Source: an uncultured Spirochaetaceae bacterium
Lineage (GTDB): Bacteria; Spirochaetota; Spirochaetia; Sphaerochaetales; Sphaerochaetaceae
Length of the DNA stretch: 36,402 nucleotides
Assembly (NCBI GenBank): GCA_944389075.1
Contig: CALXLA010000053.1
Location: 1-36,402, forward strand
Reading direction: 5' to 3'
Part shown: positions 7,294 through 13,397 of the stretch, piece after piece
Position numbering within the stretch: position 1 is the stretch's first letter
Layout of the letters: every line of letters begins with the position of its first letter
Notes under the pieces: model-generated
Told to the model about the DNA's origin: nothing
The model's database searches: none
Seen by the model: only the letters and a program-made list of their open reading frames with translations
Made by a program: the position numbers and the translations under genes

Positions 7294-8111
7294 ACCTCGC
7301 CCTCCACGTAATCCCTGAGGATGTTCGCAACGAGGATGGTCGCGTCACGCCTTGCCTCTGCAGGAAGCTGGGCAATAGCGCCCTTGACCAGCACAGGGAT
7401 ACGAAGTACGGCATTGGGCTCCACTCCCTTCGGCACGCGTCCCTTGTATCTCTGGCACATGTCATAGAAGCGCTCTGCCCCATTGCCGCTTGTCTCCTCA
7501 AGGCAGTAATGGCCGATGGTATCTATGAACTCGAAAGTGAATGGGCCAATCAGCGGATATGAATCAGATGGAAGGGATATATTCCCGAGATACTCAGGCC
7601 TGATAGGATCGGCTTTCCTGTAGCCTTTCTGTATAAGCCACTGCTCATAGCGGAACTCAAGCGAGTCGTTCCACTTCTCCGGCTTCCAGGAAGGCTCTCC
7701 ATGCGCTCTGTGATAGCGGATATCCTCGCAGAGGGATTCCCAGGCCTCCTCAGCCATCGCCCTGATCTCTTCCTTTGTATAAAGGCGGTCCTCTTCTGCG
7801 TTGTATATAGAGAGCCAGTTATATCCAGTCTTTTTAGAAATACCAATTTCTTTGCAAAAATCAGTAAATGTATGAATCTCACTTCGTGTACTTTTACACG
7901 AAGTTGAGTCAGCATCAGCAATGAGATCACTCCTATACCCCTGACTGGAAAGCTCTTTATTAGCTCTATAACAGAGCCTTGCAAGCTCCAGCTGATTGCG
8001 CTCAATACGACCGATAAGTATCCTTCCGTAATCAACGAAGTTCCTGTATGAGAATTCCATGGTCAGTACAGTATTGGGATTCTTATTCTGCAATTCCCTG
8101 CTCTTTTCCAT
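7290..8111 (-). CDS. First gene of leftward early operon, unknown function
   Basis: A 273-residue protein, first gene after the divergent control region, with AGGAGG ten bases before the ATG. Residues about 85-105 (FCKEIGISKKTGYNWLSIYN) look like a helix-turn-helix, so it may bind DNA. The first ~110 codons are AT-rich and the remainder has the GC-rich codon use of the phage backbone, suggesting a mosaic junction near 7790. An exact 10-bp inverted repeat lies inside the AT-rich part (7881..7904). No named family recognised; a regulator of early or late transcription is possible. Confidence 0.65.
   Translation of the reverse strand: MEKSRELQNKNPNTVLTMEFSYRNFVDYGRILIGRIERNQLELARLCYRANKELSSQGYRSDLIADADSTSCKSTRSEIHTFTDFCKEIGISKKTGYNWLSIYNAEEDRLYTKEEIRAMAEEAWESLCEDIRYHRAHGEPSWKPEKWNDSLEFRYEQWLIQKGYRKADPIRPEYLGNISLPSDSYPLIGPFTFEFIDTIGHYCLEETSGNGAERFYDMCQRYKGRVPKGVEPNAVLRIPVLVKGAIAQLPAEARRDATILVANILRDYVEGEV
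7881..7904. repeat. Perfect 10-bp inverted repeat inside early gene
   Basis: ACTTCGTGTA at 7881..7890 and its exact complement at 7895..7904 are separated by four bases. It lies within the coding sequence about 210 bases from the early gene start. As RNA it would form a tight tetraloop hairpin; as DNA it could be an operator. Role unknown. Confidence 0.6.
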
Positions 8112-8228
8112 ATTCTTTTGACCTCCTGCGGCAACTGCTGTAATCTGTAGTCGGTTAATTTATTAACCAAGATTAGGCTAATCAGTTTTAGATTGATAGT
8201 CAAGTAAAAATTGGGGTTAAAAGCTATT
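8112..8228. promoter_or_regulatory. Divergent control region with repressor operators
   Basis: An AT-rich intergenic region between the leftward early operon and the rightward repressor. It contains GGTTAATTTATTAACC (8153..8168, 6-bp arms) and GATTAGGCTAATC (8171..8183, 6-bp arms). The first is nearly identical to a perfect palindrome at 9983..9998, so these are the best candidates for CI-like repressor operators. A leftward TTGACT -35-like hexamer sits at 8196..8201 on the reverse strand, but I cannot fix a -10 with confidence. Confidence 0.7.
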
Positions 8229-8975
8229 ATGAACGAAATTTCTACTAATATAAGCCAGCGACTAAAAATGATTAGATCTGATTTAGGTTTATCTCAAGTA
8301 AAAATGGCGGCATTGTTTAATATGCCGCAAACAACTTATTCAAAATACGAATTAGGTGGTTCAATTCCTGAGAAAATCTTACAGGGATTACATGACAAAG
8401 GATACAATATCGTCTGGCTCATCACTGGTGAAGGAAATATGTACCTCGACAATGCCTCAGGGGATAATGATGAAACAGATATCCTCAGAGCCCCATCAGA
8501 AGATGAAGAAAGAATATATCGCGAGACACTTGAAAAAGGTCAAAAATATAAAATCGAAATCGAAACAAATACCGTCCTCATCCCTATGACGAACATGAAG
8601 CTGTCTGCAGGAAAGGGCTGGGACTGGGAATCAGAGGAGATATACACAGGAGAGCTGCTTCCTGTTCCGATGAAGATCGCCAGGCGATTTGACGAGAAGA
8701 GCCTGATAGCCGCAACAGTCAAGGGTGACAGCATGGAGCCGACACTCCATGACGGAGAGCCGGTTGCCTATGTGAAGGAGTTCGAGAACGGGGATGGCAT
8801 ATATGCTCTGGCGATACTCGATGAGGTGTATATAAAGAGGCTGTCCATAGACAAGCTAAAGAAGGAGATCACGATAATCAGCGACAACCCGAAATACCCA
8901 GCCAAGACCTACCCTATGGACCAGGAAGGACTTCAGGTCCTTGGTAAGGTTGTGTTCTGGATACATGTGGAGTGA
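8229..8975 (+). CDS. CI/LexA-like prophage repressor (XRE HTH plus S24 peptidase)
   Basis: I start at the ATG at 8229 (MNEISTNISQ); an in-frame TTG at 8211 is possible. The 248-residue protein has an N-terminal XRE helix-turn-helix (8-48, LSQVKMAALFNMPQTTYSKY) and a C-terminal S24 domain with Ser168 in KGDSMEPT and Lys203 in YIKRL. A127-G128 in KLSAGKG is the likely self-cleavage site, pointing to RecA-dependent induction. It would keep the early operon silent in the lysogen. The HTH half is AT-rich and the peptidase half GC-rich, with a change near 8580, suggesting a swapped immunity domain. Confidence 0.92.
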   Translation: MNEISTNISQRLKMIRSDLGLSQVKMAALFNMPQTTYSKYELGGSIPEKILQGLHDKGYNIVWLITGEGNMYLDNASGDNDETDILRAPSEDEERIYRETLEKGQKYKIEIETNTVLIPMTNMKLSAGKGWDWESEEIYTGELLPVPMKIARRFDEKSLIAATVKGDSMEPTLHDGEPVAYVKEFENGDGIYALAILDEVYIKRLSIDKLKKEITIISDNPKYPAKTYPMDQEGLQVLGKVVFWIHVE

Positions 8976-8982
8976 AGAAAAG

Positions 8983-9888
8983 ATGGATGCGTCAAAACTT
9001 ATTAAAAATATTTATGACAAACCGGAAAAGCTTCTTTATTACCAATATATACTGTATGAATCTGGATATAATGAAAGGCTTCCCTTTCATTGTCCGATTT
9101 GTAATACAGCAACAATGATAAATAGGTATGATATAAATTTCGACCACTCATATAATCCAACAGATCATATTCTCTATTTGACAGCCTACATAATCTGTCC
9201 TTCACCAAATTGTGGTCACACAACAATATTGATGGAGGAAATCAAATTCAAGGCGGATTATACATTTATATCATTTGATGAATTACTTAAGGACGGTCTG
9301 CACAAACAAATCGAAGCCTCTAATCTACGTTGCATACATCCTTTACTAGAAAATCCTGAACTTGTTTTTGCGCACACTGATGATAAGGAATTTATCCCTC
9401 CTCAGATTCTTGAGGACTTTTTCGAACTGCAAAGAATATCAAATTTCTCGCAAACAGCTTCTGCAATGTTCGCCAGAAGATTTCTTGAAAGAATAATACT
9501 TTATAAATGGCCAGAGATTATAACTGCTAAAAAATGGAATCGTGGCTTTCCTACACTAGATAATATGATTGACTGGCTTAGAGAAGAGCAGGACGGACAA
9601 AAACGATATGATAATGCAGATGTCATGGATGCAATACGAGGAATAGGAAATAAAACCATTCATATATTTTCTCCAAAAGAGAATATCGAAATATCAGCGA
9701 TTGCTGTAAAAGAAATAATTGCTGAACTTGATTCAATCATTACAGAACTCTATGTTTATCCAGGTCAGCGAAAGCAAAGAAAAGGATGTATCGAAGCTCT
9801 AGCTCAGGACGCCTCAGAAAAAAGCAAAGAACTTAAGAAGGCAACCATTGAGGAATCAAAATATAAGGACGATACAGAAATCGTATAA
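8983..9888 (+). CDS. DUF4145-like zinc-ribbon cargo protein
   Basis: The ATG at 8983 is seven bases after the repressor stop; in-frame starts at 8941 and 8965 would overlap the repressor. The 301-residue protein has CPIC (37-40) and CPSPNC (72-77), forming a likely zinc ribbon. The helical region FSQTASAMFARRFLERIILYKW and the later IRGIGNKTIH resemble DUF4145, a domain often found with restriction or other defence proteins. Base composition is much more AT-rich than the phage backbone. Its place beside the repressor suggests it is expressed in the lysogen as a moron. Defence is an inference. Confidence 0.6.
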   Translation: MDASKLIKNIYDKPEKLLYYQYILYESGYNERLPFHCPICNTATMINRYDINFDHSYNPTDHILYLTAYIICPSPNCGHTTILMEEIKFKADYTFISFDELLKDGLHKQIEASNLRCIHPLLENPELVFAHTDDKEFIPPQILEDFFELQRISNFSQTASAMFARRFLERIILYKWPEIITAKKWNRGFPTLDNMIDWLREEQDGQKRYDNADVMDAIRGIGNKTIHIFSPKENIEISAIAVKEIIAELDSIITELYVYPGQRKQRKGCIEALAQDASEKSKELKKATIEESKYKDDTEIV

Positions 9889-9982
9889 ATATTGGCCACC
9901 TATTATCTTCAAAATGATCTGCAAAAACAAATTGCAAAGCATCTTGTCTCCAAGGACAAACACAGGTATTCTTAGACTACGA

Positions 9983-9998
9983 GGTTAATATATTAACC
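9983..9998. promoter_or_regulatory. Perfect 16-bp palindrome matching the repressor operator
   Basis: GGTTAATATATTAACC is a perfect palindrome 30 bp upstream of the SDH-type protease gene and differs at only one position from the element at 8153..8168. This suggests that the prophage repressor also binds here and controls the protease gene and the small gene after it. Confidence 0.7.
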
Positions 9999-10027
9999 TT
10001 TTAGACTCATGCAAGCGGGGAGGCTGA

Positions 10028-11116
10028 ATGTCTTACCACACAAGAAGGGATATCTATTCACAAATAGAGGCTCTTAGAGGACGGCCATTATTTGTATATG
10101 TAACATCAATTCGTCCTAATATTTCAGCACCTATGCAAGTTGATGTTATCCCTTATATAATAAAACAAATAGAACAAATTGACAAAGAGCATAATGAAAT
10201 AGACTTTCTTATTATCAGCAATGGAGGTGATCCTATTGCTGCACTAAGAATAATCAATATTCTCAAAGAGAGATTTTGTAAAGTAAATGTTCTCGTTCCC
10301 TATGTTGCTTACAGTGCAGCTACTGTTTTGGCGCTTGGTGCAGATTCTATAGTTATGCATCCCTATTCGAATTTGGGCCCCGTGGATCCTCAAGTTACAA
10401 CAATAAACCCAAGAGGTGAACGCCATGCTTTTAGTTCTGAAGATGTTCGAAATTATATCGATTTTCTGAAGGATGATGCAGGGATTACCGATCAAGTAAA
10501 TATATCAAAAGCTCTTGATACATTAACACAAGAAGTGGGTGCTCTCAGTATCGGTTTTTCTAAAAAAAGTCAGCAACTAACACTTTCTCTTGGAAGAAGA
10601 TTATTGGAAATGCATACAACTGACAAAAGCAAAGCTGAAGCTATTGTCAATGCTCTTTGCTCATCTTATTACCATCACGGATATGCTGTAAGCAGAAAAG
10701 AAGCAAAAAGAATCGGTCTGCCTATAGAGGCTCCTCAAAAAGAACTAGAAGATTTGATGTGGAAGATCTGGGAAGATTTCAATGAAGAAATGCATTGCAG
10801 CACCGCATTTGATCCAATAGCAGAAACCATGAATGATCCGGAAGTTCAAAAAGAAATAAATGATGTTAAGGTCGTTACATTTCCACCAGGCCTAGATCAG
10901 GGAATGGTAAAACAGAGAATGGGAGCGATACTCAATGGTATCATACCGCAACCTAGAAAAGCGCATACAATAGAGAATCTTGTCGTATCATGTGAAAGTT
11001 GTTCCAAATGCTATCATATAAAGCAGATAAATGATGTACTTGTTTGGAGAGAACCTAATTTAGCATTAAACGGCAATGTAACAACAAGAAGTAAAGGATG
11101 GGAGGAAGAAAAATGA
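10028..11116 (+). CDS. Serine dehydrogenase-proteinase (SDH) family, ClpP/SppA-fold serine protease
   Basis: A 362-residue protein, ATG four bases after GGGGAGG. Residues 64-69 SNGGDP and the stretch 91-120 containing AYSAATVLALGAD, with Ser96 as probable nucleophile, then SNLGPVDPQ, are the signature of the SDH_sah (PF01972) family of crotonase-fold proteases. No signal peptide is seen, so it is probably cytoplasmic. A short C-terminal Cys cluster (CESCSKC) is unusual. It is AT-rich, follows a repressor-like palindrome, and overlaps a 50-aa gene as ATGA. Such proteases occur in accessory and defence loci; its substrate here is unknown. Confidence 0.8.
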   Translation: MSYHTRRDIYSQIEALRGRPLFVYVTSIRPNISAPMQVDVIPYIIKQIEQIDKEHNEIDFLIISNGGDPIAALRIINILKERFCKVNVLVPYVAYSAATVLALGADSIVMHPYSNLGPVDPQVTTINPRGERHAFSSEDVRNYIDFLKDDAGITDQVNISKALDTLTQEVGALSIGFSKKSQQLTLSLGRRLLEMHTTDKSKAEAIVNALCSSYYHHGYAVSRKEAKRIGLPIEAPQKELEDLMWKIWEDFNEEMHCSTAFDPIAETMNDPEVQKEINDVKVVTFPPGLDQGMVKQRMGAILNGIIPQPRKAHTIENLVVSCESCSKCYHIKQINDVLVWREPNLALNGNVTTRSKGWEEEK

Positions 11117-11265
11117 AAAACTCAAGTATATATTTCTATAGTGCTCCTAGTGGGAATAATGGTACAACAGTTCCTGTAAGTAACAATTATACTATTAAGA
11201 CAAAAAATATAGTTATTGCTGAAAATATTAATAAACAGAAAAAAGAACGAAAAAAAACAAAATAG
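11113..11265 (+). CDS. 50-residue basic peptide coupled to the SDH protease
   Basis: The ATG at 11113 overlaps the protease stop codon (ATGA) and follows GGGAGGAAG, so translation is probably coupled. The peptide begins MKNSSIYFYSAPSGNNG and ends in a Lys/Arg-rich tail KKERKKTK. It ends six bases before a strong terminator, so it is the last gene of the cargo transcript. It could be a partner, substrate or inhibitor of the protease; nothing in the sequence decides this. Confidence 0.55.
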   Translation: MKNSSIYFYSAPSGNNGTTVPVSNNYTIKTKNIVIAENINKQKKERKKTK

Positions 11266-11270
11266 TTCTT

Positions 11271-11295
11271 ATGGTGCCTTGTGGCACCATTTTTC
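11271..11295 (+). terminator. Intrinsic terminator of cargo module
   Basis: ATGGTGCC and GGCACCAT form a perfect 8-bp stem around TTGT, followed by a TTTTT run. It closes the AT-rich cargo block just before the late lysis genes. Confidence 0.9.
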
Positions 11296-11365
11296 ATCTG
11301 TCAACGTCCACACCCTCAGATTCCCCCTTAAACTCTCCTGCTACCCTATAGCAAGGAGTTTAAAC

Positions 11366-11659
11366 ATGACTGAATTCATACGCGAAGGGCTTCTTATAGC
11401 CATACCTTTCCTTATCGCAATCGGCAAGATCGCAAAGAGCAACGGAATGGAATCCAAGTGGATTCCCCTTCTCCTGCTCGGAATCGGCATTGCCATAGCA
11501 ACAGTTTACGGCTTCATGACATCCACTCTCACCGGATGGCGCTATTTCGTGGATGCGATCTTCATCACCGGAGTGCTTCAGGGAGCTGTCGTGGCATTCG
11601 CATCCATGGGCCTCTATGACACCGTGAAGAAGACCGGAGAGACGGCGAAGGCAGAGTGA
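11366..11659 (+). CDS. Holin-like membrane protein
   Basis: Start at ATG 11366, seven bases after AAGGAG; longer upstream frames have no ribosome site. The 97-residue protein has three hydrophobic segments (about 7-22, 33-52, 62-85) and a charged C-terminus KKTGETAKAE, typical of class I holins. It is the first gene of the late rightward region and lies directly before spanin-like frames. It would permeabilise the inner membrane at lysis. No recognisable endolysin gene is adjacent. Confidence 0.7.
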   Translation: MTEFIREGLLIAIPFLIAIGKIAKSNGMESKWIPLLLLGIGIAIATVYGFMTSTLTGWRYFVDAIFITGVLQGAVVAFASMGLYDTVKKTGETAKAE

Positions 11660-12051
11660 TGTGGAGAAGATCATTGCTGCCATTGCTTCTGCTGCTGCTC
11701 TCATTGCAGCCTTTGTTCTCGGAAGGAGAACCGGATCCGGCAGCAATGACAGACAGCGAGATATTCGCAGAGCTTTCGATGATATCGGGAAGACAGCTGA
11801 AGAGGTGGGAGACGCTGGAGACAGAGTTTCCGAAGCTTCAGCTGGAATCGGACGCATTGAAGACAGACTTGGAGACGCTGTCAATATCGCTGAATCAGGC
11901 AGAGCAGACGCTTCAAGACAGGACGAGCTCATTGCAGAGCTCAGTAAACGAGCTTCAGAGCGAAGCCAGGACAGCCAGGATCTGGAATATAGTCCTGCTT
12001 GTGCTGGCCGGAGCCGCCACCGGCCTTGCGATATGGGCAGTGGCGCAATAG
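11659..12051 (+). CDS. Signal-peptide/coiled-coil/TM protein overlapping another frame (spanin candidate)
   Basis: A 130-residue protein starting MWRRSLLPLLLLLLSL, a clear signal or anchor sequence, followed by a long heptad-rich helix (about 45-100) and a C-terminal hydrophobic span (IVLLVLAGAATGLAIWAV). Its ATG overlaps the holin stop codon. It lies in a different frame from the 11661..12077 gene over nearly the whole length. Membrane anchors at both ends of a coiled coil suit a spanin that bridges the envelope during lysis. There is no lipobox Cys. It is possible that only one of the two frames is used. Confidence 0.5.
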   Translation: MWRRSLLPLLLLLLSLQPLFSEGEPDPAAMTDSEIFAELSMISGRQLKRWETLETEFPKLQLESDALKTDLETLSISLNQAEQTLQDRTSSLQSSVNELQSEARTARIWNIVLLVLAGAATGLAIWAVAQ

Positions 12052-12077
12052 CAGAGAACCAGAACCATTCTTCATAA
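11661..12077 (+). CDS. Rz-like membrane-anchored coiled-coil protein in overlapping frame
   Basis: A 138-residue frame with GTG start two bases after the ATG of the overlapping gene. The N-terminus KIIAAIASAAALIAAFVLG is one transmembrane helix, followed by a helical coiled-coil region (RQRDIRRAFDDIGKTAEEVG to ELSKRASERSQ). The last 30 residues look non-conserved. The layout matches inner-membrane spanins (Rz). Together with the other frame it resembles the nested Rz/Rz1 arrangement, though neither has an Rz1-like lipoprotein signal. Which frame is dominant is uncertain. Confidence 0.5.
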   Translation: MEKIIAAIASAAALIAAFVLGRRTGSGSNDRQRDIRRAFDDIGKTAEEVGDAGDRVSEASAGIGRIEDRLGDAVNIAESGRADASRQDELIAELSKRASERSQDSQDLEYSPACAGRSRHRPCDMGSGAIAENQNHSS

Positions 12078-12096
12078 ACCTCCTTTTTGTTCACGT

Positions 12097-12114
12097 CCCG
12101 CCGGAAACGGCGGG
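12097..12114 (+). terminator. GC-rich hairpin after lysis genes
   Basis: CCCGCC and GGCGGG form a 6-bp stem around GGAAAC, 20 bases after the last lysis stop codon. The following CGTCTTC is a poor U-tract, so it may be a weak terminator or an mRNA-stabilising hairpin. Confidence 0.45.
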
Positions 12115-12174
12115 CGTCTTCATCCCTGAGAACCGCAGACCGCCCTGTATGAGACCATCATACAGAGGTGACAG

Positions 12175-12552
12175 ATGGAATACATGTCCACAGCAAAGGA
12201 TCTTGCAGGGCCGTGGGGACAGCTTGTCCTGCTTATATGCGTAGTCGCTATAATGCTCGGCCTGCTCATAAGGATGATGAAGCAGACGGCGGATTCGGTA
12301 TCCGCCCTGAGATCTGACATCAGGGAATTCGAGAAGGAACAGAAGGACCGCGACCTGAAACAGGATGCAGAGATCCATTTCATCAGGGAGAACTATGTCA
12401 GGAAGGAGGACATGTACAGGGAACTCGGAGGATGGAAGACAGAGCTCAATCGCCTCGGGGACAGGATAGACATGAACCAGCAGGAGAATCAGAAGCTGCT
12501 TCTGGAGCTCACGAAGGCAATAAAGGAAGGCAAAGGAGAGGACAAAAAATGA
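12175..12552 (+). CDS. Mu gp25-like protein (DUF2730), membrane-anchored coiled coil
   Basis: A 125-residue protein with one N-terminal transmembrane helix (WGQLVLLICVVAIMLGLLI, about 14-32) and then a long charged helix (SDIREFEKEQKDRDLKQ onward). This and its place directly before the gp26- and gp27-like genes match Mu gp25 (DUF2730). GAGGTGACAG precedes the ATG. Its role is unknown; an inner-membrane lysis or assembly function has been proposed for similar proteins. The stop overlaps the next start as ATGA. Confidence 0.7.
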   Translation: MEYMSTAKDLAGPWGQLVLLICVVAIMLGLLIRMMKQTADSVSALRSDIREFEKEQKDRDLKQDAEIHFIRENYVRKEDMYRELGGWKTELNRLGDRIDMNQQENQKLLLELTKAIKEGKGEDKK

Positions 12553-12848
12553 TCCCAGCACAGGTAAAGAAGGAATTCAGGGGCGAGCTTCTATGCTTCC
12601 TCTATGACATACATCCGCTGTCGATATCTCTGACATCGATATACCAGACATACTTCCAGTACTGGAAGACAGAAGATATAGACAAGATCCTTGAGTATCT
12701 GGTCGAGAAAGGCTATGTCGAGGAAGAGACAGTACAGCCGCCGAACACGATGTTCGAGACAGTCAGGCGCTTCAAGATCACGCCTGCAGGAATAGACCTT
12801 CTGGACGGGACTATCGAGGATCCCGGCGTCCTCATCGTCAGGAGGTGA
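12549..12848 (+). CDS. Mu gp26-like winged-helix protein (VpaChn25_0724 family)
   Basis: A 99-residue protein beginning MIPAQVKKEF. Helices IDKILEYLVEKGYVEEETV followed by FKITPAGIDLLDGTIEDPGV form a winged-helix pattern with the T-x-x-G-x-x-LL-x-G signature seen in the VpaChn25_0724 phage family, which sits between gp25 and gp27 in Mu-like genomes. I start at 12549, where ATG overlaps the previous stop. It possibly assists packaging; its function is not established. Confidence 0.7.
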   Translation: MIPAQVKKEFRGELLCFLYDIHPLSISLTSIYQTYFQYWKTEDIDKILEYLVEKGYVEEETVQPPNTMFETVRRFKITPAGIDLLDGTIEDPGVLIVRR

Positions 12849-12851
12849 TGC

Positions 12852-13373
12852 ATGGGAAGAAGATCCAAGGCAGAGCTTGAGGGTGTCACCGGAGACATCG
12901 TGACCATGCATGACAGGGATATGATGACGCACAGGGAGATTGCCGAAGAGCTTCAGAAGAGAGGCAAGGATCTTTCGGATGAGGCCGTGCGCCGCTCCTA
13001 CAACTCGGCTAGGCGCAAGGCTGAGAAATACCGTCTGGCGGCGGAGTCATCGAAGGCTGTCCTGGAATCGGTCGCTGACGGGACGAACACAGATCTCGTG
13101 GAAGCTGCGAACTCGATCCTCATCAACATGTTCTATGAGAAGATCCTCGACATGGAGGATCTCGAGTTCGAGAAGCCGGCAGACTTCTTCAAGGCGATGG
13201 GTACAATCGCGAAGAACCAGGTCGAGCTTTCAAAGCACAGGCTGAACTTCCAGAACGGGGTCGAGAAGGCAAAGAACGCCGTATATGAGGCGCTGGCGCA
13301 GTCGCTCACGGAACATCCGGATCTGCTCGAGGAACTGAAGAAGACAATCGCAGAGCTGGAGGTAAAGGAATGA
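12852..13373 (+). CDS. Terminase small subunit (Mu gp27-like, DUF3486)
   Basis: A 173-residue protein starting MGRRSKAELEG, which matches the start of DUF3486 proteins (MGRxSKxxxL). An N-terminal HTH-like part (MTHREIAEELQKRGKDLSDEAVRR) is followed by long helices. AGGAGGTGATGC precedes the ATG. In Mu-type phages this subunit recognises the pac site near the left end and loads the large terminase. It lies directly upstream of that gene, in the order gp25-gp26-gp27-gp28. Confidence 0.85.
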   Translation: MGRRSKAELEGVTGDIVTMHDRDMMTHREIAEELQKRGKDLSDEAVRRSYNSARRKAEKYRLAAESSKAVLESVADGTNTDLVEAANSILINMFYEKILDMEDLEFEKPADFFKAMGTIAKNQVELSKHRLNFQNGVEKAKNAVYEALAQSLTEHPDLLEELKKTIAELEVKE

Positions 13374-13397
13374 GCGCTGGCTCTGGAAGGAGTTGAT

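Noticed and set aside
12432-12848. Longer start for the gp26-like gene
   Set aside because: The extra 39 residues overlap the gp25-like gene out of frame. The ATG at 12549 overlaps the preceding stop in the usual coupled way.
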